Source of the DNA: Muribaculaceae bacterium | GTDB taxonomy: Bacteria > Bacteroidota > Bacteroidia > Bacteroidales > Muribaculaceae | DNA: 14,895 nt | Direction of reading: 5' to 3' | Assembly (NCBI GenBank): GCA_902836725.1 | Contig: CADFRV010000028.1 | Location: forward strand, 1 to 14,895 | In this document: piece after piece, positions 8,427 through 14,895 of the stretch | How positions within the stretch are numbered: the first letter of the stretch is position 1 | Layout of the letters: each line of letters begins with the position of its first letter | Made by a program: the position numbers and the translations under genes | The notes under the pieces: generated by a model | Databases searched by the model: none | What the model was told of the DNA's origin: nothing | The model's input: only the letters and a program-made list of their open reading frames with translations

Positions 8427-8899
8427 CTGTTATTATGTTCTTGGTTAATCAAAGTGATTCCGGGTACGGCAGGGAATGCATATGCATTTGGCCATATTCC
8501 GCTGGCGGCCCTTGTACAGACCTGCAAATATTGTACAAAGATACGGATTTTCTTAAAAACAATTGCTATTTTTGCAGTCGATTTTGCCTCTGTAAGAGCA
8601 TAAGCGCGCACTTTAATTATTTTTGTGATTATAAAATCAGAAGACAGTGTAAGTTTGGCATAATATTTGCCGTTATATGTATTGGTGAAGTGCACGCTTT
8701 CTCTTTCCGGTAAGCCGTGTGGTTTTCCTTATTAGCCTCGAAATATATTCCTGCGGTTGATTTTGGCTTCTTGGTTGAGCTTTTCTCCCGTTAGAATTGT
8801 TGTTAATTACATACAGTATATAAATAGTGTTAAATCAGGCTGTATGAATTATATGGAGATGGCTATAAAGATGGTTTCATAATAGAAGAAAGGTAAAGA
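8427..8899. other. Divergent gyrA-clpC intergenic regulatory region
   Basis: This 473-base stretch contains no convincing gene; a 92-codon open frame at 8435-8713 resembles nothing recognisable and overlaps regulatory-looking sequence. The gyrA side holds a perfect 14-base palindrome AATGCATATGCATT (8475-8488) and two copies of TTGTACA (8512 and 8531, 19 bases apart). The clpC side holds two plus-strand -7-like boxes, TATTTTTG (8567-8574) and TAAGTTTG (8650-8657). The latter has TTTG at 8622-8625, a somewhat long 24-base spacing. Either box would give clpC a leader of more than 240 bases. No hairpin typical of CIRCE was found. Confidence 0.6.
8536..8543 (-). promoter_or_regulatory. Candidate -7 box of gyrA promoter
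   Basis: On the minus strand the sequence reads TATCTTTG, a perfect match to the Bacteroidetes -7 consensus TAnnTTTG, 110 bases upstream of the gyrA start codon. The only -33-like TTG nearby (8560-8562) is about 16 bases away, shorter than the usual 19-21, so the assignment rests on the -7 box. The box overlaps the palindrome TTGTACAA at 8531-8538. Confidence 0.45.
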
Positions 8900-11452
8900 A
8901 TGGAAATCAATTTCTCAAATGAAGTAAAACTTGTTCTGGAGAATAGCCGTAAAGAGGCTATCCGCCACAACAATAGCATAATCACTCCGGAGCACCTGTT
9001 CCTTGCCTTGCTGGCGGATACAGGGTCGCGGGTGTTCTCGCTGCTTGAGAGAGCTTCCAGGAATGTCTCGGTCTATCAGTTGCGCACACAGCTTGATGAC
9101 TCGCTTTACGACGCAACGGCTCCCCTCGGTGGGGAAGTGGTGGCAAGCGATCTCAGCAACCGTCTGGTAAAACTGTCGGTGCTGGAAGCCCGCATGCTTA
9201 AAAGCGAGACTGTGGATACGGAGCATCTTCTGCTTGCTTTGCTGCATAATCCTGAAATACAGCATATGGATTTTATAGTGCCGTTCCGTCAGGCCGGCAT
9301 AGACTATCAGTCGGTGCTTCGTCTCATTTCAAATGTCAAGGATACTCCGCAGGCCGGATTCGGTGCGACCGATGAGGATGACGAAGATGAGGATGATAGT
9401 CCGCGCGGCAGTTCCCAGAACAGGGATAAGTCTGACGCGCAGTCAAAAGAGGGCGCGCGTGGACGTGGTGGCAATGACACTCCTACACTTGACAAATTCG
9501 GCAACGATATCACCCGTGCCGCCGAAGACGGCCGTCTGGATCCTGTCGTGGGTCGTGAGCAGGAGATAGAGCGTCTGGCCCAGATCCTGAGCCGCCGCAA
9601 GAAAAACAATCCGGTGCTCATCGGCGAGCCGGGTGTGGGCAAGTCGGCCATTGTGGAAGGTCTTGCACTCCGAATAGTGCAGCGCAAGGTGTCGCGCATC
9701 CTGTTTGACAAACGTGTGGTATCGCTTGACATGGCCTCTCTGGTGGCAGGTACAAAATACCGCGGCCAGTTTGAGGAGCGTGTGAAAAGCATCCTTACAG
9801 AGCTGTCGAAAAATCCCGATGTGATATTGTTTATAGACGAACTCCATACGATCGTGGGTGCCGGAAATGCAGCCGGCACGATGGATGCCGCCAATCTTCT
9901 CAAGCCTGCGCTTGCCCGCGGGGAAATACAGTGCATCGGTGCCACCACTCTCGATGAATATCGGAAAAATATCGAGAAGGACGGTGCCCTTGAGCGTCGT
10001 TTTCAGAAGGTTATGGTGGAGCCTACCACTCCTGAAGAGACTTTGCAGATACTCAACAATATCAAGGAGAAGTATCAGGATCACCACAATGTGAATTATA
10101 CCGACGAGGCTCTGAAAGCCTGTGTGAGTCTGACGGAACGCTATCTCAGCGACCGCAATTTCCCCGACAAGGCTATAGACGCGCTTGATGAGGCCGGTTC
10201 ACGCGCCCATATCACCAATATAGTCGTGCCTGAGGAAATAGAGCGCCTGGAGCAGGAGATCATAGAAGCCGGCGCCGCCAAATTGTCAGCCGCGCAGAGC
10301 CAGGATTTTGAGAAGGCGGCTTCTTTCCGCGACAAGGAACAAAGTCTCAAGAGCCGTCTGGCCCAGGCCAACGAGCAGTGGGAAAAACAGCTCCAGCAGA
10401 ACCGTGTGACGGTTGATGAAGACAAAGTGGCAGAGGTGGTGGCGATGATGACCGGTGTGCCGGTGCAGCGCATTGCCCAGGCCGAGGGGAGCCGCCTGCG
10501 TGCCATGGCTCCGAAACTGAAATCTGACATTATCGGGCAGGACAAGGCTATTGACAAGATTGTAAAGGCGATACAGCGCAATCGTGTCGGGCTTAAGGAT
10601 CCGAACAAGCCTATCGGCACATTCATGTTCCTGGGGCCTACCGGAGTTGGCAAGACCCATCTCGCAAAGAAACTCGCGGAGTATCTGTTTGATTCGGCCG
10701 ATACGCTGATACGAGTGGATATGAGCGAATACATGGAGAAATTCACGGTAAGCCGTCTCGTGGGTGCGCCTCCGGGATACGTAGGATATGAGGAGGGGGG
10801 ACAGCTGACTGAGAAGGTGCGCCGTCGCCCGTATTCCGTTGTGCTTCTTGACGAGATTGAGAAAGCGCATCCCGATGTGTTCAACCTGTTGCTCCAGGTG
10901 CTTGACGAAGGACGCCTTACAGACAGCCTCGGACGCCGGATTGACTTCAAGAACACGCTGATCATCATGACATCCAATATCGGTACCCGCCAGCTGAAAG
11001 ATTTTGGCACGGGTGTAGGTTTTGCGACACATTCGAGCGAGAAGGATTATTCCCACGGAGTTATACAGAAAGCTCTCAACAAGGCTTTCGCTCCGGAATT
11101 CCTGAACCGTATCGACGATATAGTGATGTTTGACTCTCTTGACAAAGAGGCGATATTCAAGATTATCGGCATCGAGTTGCGCGGATTTCTTGACCGTATG
11201 GAGAAGCTCGGATACAAGTTCGAGATTTCAGACAATGCAAAAGATTATATCGCTACCAAGGGGTATGACCAGCAGTATGGCGCCCGCCCGCTCAAACGTG
11301 CCATACAGAAATATCTTGAGGATCCTCTGGCAGAGCTGATAATAAATTCAGAGCTGACCGCAGGTGACACTATTTCGGTAGATTATGACAAAGAGACTGA
11401 CAAGATTGTCACTGCCGTGAAACATCCGGCTTCGGATGGTGCGGCAGAATAG
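8900..11452 (+). CDS. clpC: ATP-dependent Clp protease ATP-binding subunit ClpC
   Basis: An 850-residue Hsp100 AAA+ unfoldase that delivers substrates to the ClpP peptidase. In order it has an N-terminal Clp repeat domain (about 1-150), an acidic linker (D158-D166 are all Asp or Glu), a first AAA+ module with Walker A GEPGVGKS (242-249) and Walker B FIDE (D313, E314), and a middle segment with a UVR-like coiled coil (EIIEAGAAKLSAAQSQDFEK). A second AAA+ module follows with Walker A GPTGVGKT (579-586) and Walker B LLDE (D651, E652). The UVR-like middle region and length indicate ClpC rather than ClpB or ClpA. A VGF tripeptide (706-708) sits where the ClpP-docking loop is expected. The ATG at 8900 is preceded by a purine-rich stretch. 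A strong terminator follows at 11507. Confidence 0.95.
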   Translation: MEINFSNEVKLVLENSRKEAIRHNNSIITPEHLFLALLADTGSRVFSLLERASRNVSVYQLRTQLDDSLYDATAPLGGEVVASDLSNRLVKLSVLEARMLKSETVDTEHLLLALLHNPEIQHMDFIVPFRQAGIDYQSVLRLISNVKDTPQAGFGATDEDDEDEDDSPRGSSQNRDKSDAQSKEGARGRGGNDTPTLDKFGNDITRAAEDGRLDPVVGREQEIERLAQILSRRKKNNPVLIGEPGVGKSAIVEGLALRIVQRKVSRILFDKRVVSLDMASLVAGTKYRGQFEERVKSILTELSKNPDVILFIDELHTIVGAGNAAGTMDAANLLKPALARGEIQCIGATTLDEYRKNIEKDGALERRFQKVMVEPTTPEETLQILNNIKEKYQDHHNVNYTDEALKACVSLTERYLSDRNFPDKAIDALDEAGSRAHITNIVVPEEIERLEQEIIEAGAAKLSAAQSQDFEKAASFRDKEQSLKSRLAQANEQWEKQLQQNRVTVDEDKVAEVVAMMTGVPVQRIAQAEGSRLRAMAPKLKSDIIGQDKAIDKIVKAIQRNRVGLKDPNKPIGTFMFLGPTGVGKTHLAKKLAEYLFDSADTLIRVDMSEYMEKFTVSRLVGAPPGYVGYEEGGQLTEKVRRRPYSVVLLDEIEKAHPDVFNLLLQVLDEGRLTDSLGRRIDFKNTLIIMTSNIGTRQLKDFGTGVGFATHSSEKDYSHGVIQKALNKAFAPEFLNRIDDIVMFDSLDKEAIFKIIGIELRGFLDRMEKLGYKFEISDNAKDYIATKGYDQQYGARPLKRAIQKYLEDPLAELIINSELTAGDTISVDYDKETDKIVTAVKHPASDGAAE

Positions 11453-11461
11453 TCGGTACTG

Positions 11462-11480
11462 ACGGCTTGCCTACAGCCGT
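11462..11480 (+). other. Small hairpin just after clpC
   Basis: ACGGCT (11462-11467) and AGCCGT (11475-11480) form a perfect 6-base stem with a 7-base loop, 10 bases after the clpC stop codon. There is no T run, so it is not itself a terminator. It may protect the 3' end of the mRNA upstream of the real terminator. Confidence 0.4.
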
Positions 11481-11506
11481 TATGTCACAATTTAAGATAC
11501 TTTATG

Positions 11507-11541
11507 AAAAAATGCCAGGCTTTGAGTTTGGCATTTTTTTT
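11507..11541 (+). terminator. Rho-independent terminator between clpC and htpG
   Basis: AAAAAATGCCA (11507-11517) pairs perfectly with TGGCATTTTTT (11529-11539) around an 11-base loop, and the T run continues to 11541. It lies 55 bases after the clpC stop and 43 bases before the htpG start. The two genes are therefore probably separate transcription units, and any htpG start upstream of this hairpin is unlikely. Confidence 0.85.
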
Positions 11542-11584
11542 GCACATTGTTATAAATAAAGGAAAACTAAAACATAGATATATA

Positions 11585-13630
11585 ATGGCAAAGACTGGAA
11601 CAATAGGAGTGACTACCGAGAATATTTTCCCGGTGATCAAGAAGTTTCTTTACAGCGACCATGAGATTTTTCTCCGTGAGCTTGTGTCAAACGCTATAGA
11701 CGCTACCCAGAAACTGCGTACCCTCTCGTCGTTCGGCGATTTCAAAGGTGAGTTGGGTGACCTGCAGGTGAGCGTGTCTGTCGACAAGGAAGCAGGTACT
11801 CTCACTGTCAGCGACCGCGGTATAGGCATGACTGCGGATGATATAGAAAAATATATCAACCAGATAGCTTTTTCCGGAGCTGAAGAGTTTCTGGAGAAAT
11901 ATAAGAATGACGCCAATGCGATCATAGGACATTTCGGCCTCGGATTCTATTCGGCGTTCATGGTGGCCAAAAAGGTGGTGATCAATTCGCTGTCATACAA
12001 AGAAGGCGCCGAGGCTGTGCGCTGGGAATGCGACGGTTCGCCGGAGTTCTCAATGGAGGCTTCCGACAAGAAGGAGCGCGGTACGGATATCGTGCTTTAT
12101 ATCGATGACGAGAACAAGGAGTTTCTTGAACGCGCCCGCGTAGAGGCACTTCTCAAAAAATATTGCCGTTTCCTTCCGCTTCCTGTTGTTTTCGGAAAGG
12201 AGCAGGAATGGAAAGACGGAGCTATGGTAGATACCGACCGTCCCAATATAGTGAACATTACCGAGCCGGCATGGACAAAGAAACCTGCTGATCTGACTGA
12301 AAAGGATTACAAGGCTTTCTATCATGAGCTTTATCCCGGTCAGGATGATCCTCTGTTCTGGATACACCTGAACGTGGACTATCCGTTCAACCTTACCGGC
12401 ATATTGTTCTTCCCCAAGATCAAGAACAATATCGATGTGACCCGCAACAGGATACAGCTGTATTGCAATCAGGTTTATGTGACTGATTCTGTAGAGGGTG
12501 TCGTGCCTGAGTTCATGATGCTCCTGCAGGGTGTGATAGACTCTCCTGATATTCCGTTGAATGTATCGCGTTCTTATCTGCAGAGCGACAGTGCAGTTAA
12601 GAAGATCTCGGGTTATATAACCAAAAAGGTTTCGGCACGTCTGGAAGAACTCTTCAAGGCAGACCGCAAGGAGTTCGAGCAAAAATGGGACGATATCAAG
12701 ATTTTCATCGAATACGGCATGCTTACGGATGAGAAATTCCGTGATGCGGCAATGAAGTTCGATCTGCTGCGAGATACAGACGGCAAATATTTCACCATCG
12801 AAGAATACAAGGAGCTGATCGCTCCCACCCAGACTGACAAAGAGGGAAATATAGTGTTCCTGTATACTACCGATCCTACTGCGCAGTACAACTACATAAA
12901 AGCTGCTACAGACCGCGGTTACAGTGTGCTTGTGATGGACGGACAGCTTGACAGCCATTTTGTAGGGTTGCTCGAACAGAAGATCGAGAAAAGCCGGTTT
13001 GTGCGTGTGGATTCCGATGTGATCGACAACCTTATCGCAAAAGAGGACCGCAAGTCTGTGGATCTCAGTGATGTGCAGCGTGAGATACTTGTCTCTGTAT
13101 TTCAGAGCCAGCTCCCGAAGATTGACAATGCACAGTTCATTGTGGGCTTTGAGGCGATGAAGAGCACAGACGCGCCTGTTGTGATCACCCAGGACGAGTA
13201 CATGCGACGTATGAAAGAGATGGCGGCTCTGCAGCCTGGTATGAATTTCTATGGCATGATGCCAGACAGCTATTCTTTGCGCGTCAACACAGAGAATCCG
13301 ATCGTGAAGAAGGTTTCCTCAGCAGCCGACAGTGCGCTGTCAGGTTTTGTGAAACCTCTTCTGGATGCTATCGCTGCCAACAATAACAAGATAAAAGATG
13401 CCGAGAGCAAACGCACAGACGCCAATGCTGAGGAGACAAAGAAGGAGATCGACACTCTCCAGGCCGAGAATAATTCAGACCGTGAGGAACTCAGCCGTCT
13501 GGCCGCCGATTATGCCAAAGGTGAGGCGGTGATAGGCCAGCTGATCGATCTTGCGCTTCTGGCTAACGGCATGCTGCGTGGTGAGCAGCTTGCCAAATTC
13601 ATAGAGCGTTCTACTGATCTTCTGAAATAA
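11585..13630 (+). CDS. htpG: Molecular chaperone HtpG (bacterial Hsp90)
   Basis: A 681-residue cytosolic chaperone that uses ATP binding and hydrolysis to remodel client proteins. The N-terminal GHKL ATPase domain shows ELVSNAIDA (E32 catalytic, N36 and D39 nucleotide-contacting), DRGIGM, and the glycine lid IIGHFGLGFYSAFMVA. The middle domain includes NVSRSYLQSD, the region of the conserved arginine that contacts ATP. The C-terminal dimerisation domain ends with a charged helical stretch (KDAESKRTDANAEETKKEID) and ANGMLRGEQLAKFIERSTDLLK. It is longer than the E. coli protein of about 624 residues, as is common in Bacteroidetes. The ATG at 11585 (MAKTGTIGVTTENIFPVIKKF) is chosen because an upstream in-frame ATG at 11504 would translate through the terminator hairpin. 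The stop codon TAA is also the first three bases of the inverted-repeat element that follows. Confidence 0.95.
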   Translation: MAKTGTIGVTTENIFPVIKKFLYSDHEIFLRELVSNAIDATQKLRTLSSFGDFKGELGDLQVSVSVDKEAGTLTVSDRGIGMTADDIEKYINQIAFSGAEEFLEKYKNDANAIIGHFGLGFYSAFMVAKKVVINSLSYKEGAEAVRWECDGSPEFSMEASDKKERGTDIVLYIDDENKEFLERARVEALLKKYCRFLPLPVVFGKEQEWKDGAMVDTDRPNIVNITEPAWTKKPADLTEKDYKAFYHELYPGQDDPLFWIHLNVDYPFNLTGILFFPKIKNNIDVTRNRIQLYCNQVYVTDSVEGVVPEFMMLLQGVIDSPDIPLNVSRSYLQSDSAVKKISGYITKKVSARLEELFKADRKEFEQKWDDIKIFIEYGMLTDEKFRDAAMKFDLLRDTDGKYFTIEEYKELIAPTQTDKEGNIVFLYTTDPTAQYNYIKAATDRGYSVLVMDGQLDSHFVGLLEQKIEKSRFVRVDSDVIDNLIAKEDRKSVDLSDVQREILVSVFQSQLPKIDNAQFIVGFEAMKSTDAPVVITQDEYMRRMKEMAALQPGMNFYGMMPDSYSLRVNTENPIVKKVSSAADSALSGFVKPLLDAIAANNNKIKDAESKRTDANAEETKKEIDTLQAENNSDREELSRLAADYAKGEAVIGQLIDLALLANGMLRGEQLAKFIERSTDLLK

Positions 13631-13812
13631 GTAAGTCGTGAAAATTATTTTATATTGTCTGGGAGCATACTTTCAGTCGGTTTTTGTCCGAATATGAAGG
13701 AGTGTAGCGGGCTACACGACTGAAGATGAGGGCGAAAAGCGACGAAAGGATGCCGCAGAGAATATAAAGCCTGTTGTATGTTTTATGCGTAATAATTTCC
13801 ATGACTTACTTA
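13628..13812. mobile_element. 185-base MITE-like element with imperfect terminal inverted repeats
   Basis: The left end begins TAAGTAAGTCGTGAAAATTA and the right end, read inward on the opposite strand, begins TAAGTAAGTCATGGAAATTA. The two ends agree at 20 of 22 positions. A third copy lies about 13 kb away at 650-678. Inside is a perfect palindrome, GTGTAGCGGGCTACAC (13702-13717), and a 50-codon minus-strand open frame. No transposase and no clear target-site duplication are visible. The dispersed, inverted ends suggest a non-autonomous mobile element. A conserved structured RNA or processed repeat is the alternative. Confidence 0.5.
13650..13802 (-). CDS. Possible 50-residue membrane peptide inside the inverted-repeat element
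   Basis: On the minus strand an ATG within the right inverted repeat opens a 50-codon frame ending in TAA within the left inverted repeat, so the frame fills the element. The predicted peptide starts MEIITHKTYNR, has one hydrophobic segment (LYILCGILSSLFALIF, about residues 12-27) and ends with a basic, polar tail (RVARYTPSYSDKNRLKV). This resembles a single-span small membrane protein. No family is recognised and no clear ribosome-binding site is seen. On the other strand the same DNA also has an open stretch, but without a usable start. It may be fortuitous; conservation of the frame in other copies would decide. Confidence 0.3.
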   Translation of the reverse strand: MEIITHKTYNRLYILCGILSSLFALIFSRVARYTPSYSDKNRLKVCSQTI

Positions 13813-13881
13813 AATTCAATAAACAGACCGGGAGGAACTGATCGCTAAAGTAGTTCCGCACGGTTATATATACAAATAAAG

Positions 13882-13928
13882 TCGGTGTGCCGTGAAGGAT
13901 ATATTCCTCACGTGGCACACCGATTTTT
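13882..13928 (+). terminator. Terminator for htpG, convergent with the downstream gene
   Basis: TCGGTGTGCC (13882-13891) pairs perfectly with GGCACACCGA (13914-13923), and the inner bases extend the stem after a small bulge (GTGA with TCAC). Five T residues follow on the plus strand. On the minus strand the tail is weaker, so it mainly ends htpG transcripts but could serve the minus-strand gene ending at 13950. Confidence 0.85.
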
Positions 13929-13949
13929 GTCTGGTGTATATTGACGCGC

Positions 13950-14672
13950 TTACTTCATGTTTTCTGCGGCAATCTCACGGAGAAAACGTGCATCTTCTGC
14001 GGTAACTCCTTCAGGAACATATTTGATATCGGTGGGCTTTTTGCCGGTGATCAGGCTATATTCCATGCATGCGGCCAGATAGGTGGCAGCCATGGTGGGA
14101 TGACGGTCGTCGGTAAATAACAGTGCTCCGGTTTGTTCGGCTCCTTTTTTATCGAAAATATCCTGATAGGCTTGTCCGACATAACAGATCTTTATGCCCG
14201 GAATGTCGCGCATTACAGTCTCATAACTGTTGCGAAGTTTTTTATTTTCGTTTGCGTAATTGTCCCATTCCGTGGAGTACGCCCAGTTCATAGGTAATAT
14301 GATTGTGACCTCTTTATTCGGGCAGTTTTCCATGATATACAGTTTCCATAATTTCACTGTCTCCATGAATATCTCCTGGTTCACACGCGGCAGATTACTA
14401 AGTTCCTGTAGTATTATCACATCCCAGGGGGCGGATGCCACTACAGCTTTTGACATCGGGTCGTTGTAATGGAACAGAAGCGTGCGGCCGAGTTGGGTCC
14501 GTTTGCTCCATGTGGCGTTAACGCCTTCCGATTCGGCGATTTTGTTGAACACTTCCGCCTGGTTGTTGAAGTCGATCAGGCTATTGTTGATGGATAGAAT
14601 TTTAAGATCCTGTGATGCTGCATAAAATAAAATCATGCACACCACAGACAAAAGAGTCATCAGACGTTTCAT
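13950..14672 (-). CDS. Secreted SGNH-hydrolase-like protein (DUF4886-like)
   Basis: A 240-residue protein with an N-terminal hydrophobic signal (MKRLMTLLSVVCMILFYAAS, likely cut before Q21), so probably periplasmic. The mature part begins LKILSINNS, matching block I of SGNH hydrolases with the candidate nucleophile S31; the usual GNS is NNS here. VIILQELSNLP and LPMNW (N129) fit the middle blocks, and DDRHPTMAATYLAA supplies the C-terminal Asp-His pair (D188, H191). This layout resembles DUF4886, a family of putative esterases or deacetylases often encoded near carbohydrate-use genes in Bacteroidales. No such genes are visible here, so the substrate is unknown. The gene is separated from htpG by a terminator and has its own candidate promoter box at 14735-14742. 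Confidence 0.7.
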   Translation of the reverse strand: MKRLMTLLSVVCMILFYAASQDLKILSINNSLIDFNNQAEVFNKIAESEGVNATWSKRTQLGRTLLFHYNDPMSKAVVASAPWDVIILQELSNLPRVNQEIFMETVKLWKLYIMENCPNKEVTIILPMNWAYSTEWDNYANENKKLRNSYETVMRDIPGIKICYVGQAYQDIFDKKGAEQTGALLFTDDRHPTMAATYLAACMEYSLITGKKPTDIKYVPEGVTAEDARFLREIAAENMK

Positions 14673-14895
14673 GGTCTATTTTGATTTAAGTGTAGGTGTT
14701 GGTTTTGTGGGTTACCAGTTGTTGAATTTTTTTGCAAAGGTAAGTCTTTTTTTCAAATAGGCCTGCGTAGCCGTTGTGAAAACAGGTGTAACCGGTGTCT
14801 TCCAAATGATTTCTTTCATTTCCGGTGTATACAGACATTGCATATTTTATGCGTGTTGTATATGTGAAAAACAGTGTCAAAAGGCGGTAAAAGCG
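14673..14895. other. Upstream region of the SGNH-hydrolase gene to window end
   Basis: AT-rich non-coding sequence. A 64-codon minus-strand frame (14686-14880) contains the candidate promoter box and has no recognisable domain, so it is not called. Nothing else is visible up to the window edge. Confidence 0.5.
14735..14742 (-). promoter_or_regulatory. Candidate -7 box for the SGNH-hydrolase gene
   Basis: On the minus strand the sequence is TACCTTTG, a perfect TAnnTTTG match, followed by C as is common. It lies 62 bases upstream of the start codon. No TTTG was found at the usual 19-21 base spacing; the nearest CAAA on the plus strand (14754-14757) is only 11 bases away. Confidence 0.45.

Larger units (their letters stand above)
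13631..13949. other. Intergenic region between convergent htpG and SGNH-hydrolase genes
   Basis: These 319 bases hold the inverted-repeat element (to 13812), then about 70 bases with no recognisable feature, then a convergent terminator at 13882-13928. A 68-codon minus-strand frame crossing the terminator (13712-13918) is not considered a gene. Confidence 0.6.

Noticed and set aside
8499..8508. CCGC/GCGG hairpin in the gyrA leader
   Set aside because: Only a 4-base stem with a 2-base loop; too small to support a structure claim.
8435..8713. 92-codon plus-strand frame between gyrA and clpC
   Set aside because: It overlaps palindromes and promoter-like boxes of the divergent region and shows no domain or signal features.
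11504..11584. N-terminal extension of HtpG from ATG 11504
   Set aside because: The 27 extra codons run through the terminator hairpin and its T tract, and the standard HtpG N-terminus begins at the ATG at 11585.
12050..12958. 302-codon minus-strand frame inside htpG
   Set aside because: It is a long antisense shadow frame of the conserved chaperone gene, with no domain of its own.
13698..13841. Plus-strand open frame through the inverted-repeat element (EDEGEKRRKDAAENIK...)
   Set aside because: It looks protein-like, but it follows a stop at 13695 and has no start codon until late in the frame. The opposite strand has a complete frame with an ATG start and stop.
13712..13918. 68-codon minus-strand frame
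   Set aside because: It covers the htpG terminator and part of the repeat element, with no recognisable domain.
14686..14880. 64-codon minus-strand frame at the window end
   Set aside because: It contains the candidate promoter box of the downstream gene and has no recognisable feature.

Overview
The window looks like ordinary chromosome from a gut-type Bacteroidales bacterium, probably near Muribaculaceae. Family-level placement is inference from protein resemblance, intermediate GC and gene order. Ribosome-binding sites are weak, and several promoters resemble the Bacteroidetes -7 element TAnnTTTG. The genes are mostly housekeeping, with accessory-type features at a few points.

Left part (1-4426, all on +): the 3' end of a carbon-nitrogen hydrolase, probably N-carbamoylputrescine amidase of polyamine synthesis; a gene joining an ABC-type ATPase to a DUF4435/TOPRIM-like nuclease domain, broken by one frameshift near base 896; a DUF4136-type lipoprotein ending at a clear terminator; and an NhaC-family Na+/H+ antiporter with its own promoter. 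A long hairpin at 4478-4525 lies between the antiporter and the convergent TPR gene.

Middle part (4572-11452): gyrA and a secreted TPR protein form a likely minus-strand operon. It diverges from clpC across a 473-base regulatory region containing palindromes and promoter-like elements. GyrA has glycine at both positions that normally anchor quinolones.

Right part (11585-14895): htpG follows clpC after a strong terminator. Directly after htpG, and sharing its stop codon, is a compact 185-base element with imperfect inverted ends. It contains a short perfect palindrome and a possible 50-residue membrane peptide on the minus strand. A third copy of the same end sequence lies at 650-678, just upstream of the broken ATPase gene, so this looks like a dispersed repeat family. 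The last gene, on the minus strand, is a secreted SGNH-hydrolase-like protein (DUF4886-like). ClpC and HtpG are both protein-quality-control ATPases. No tRNA, rRNA, CRISPR array or intact insertion sequence was seen.
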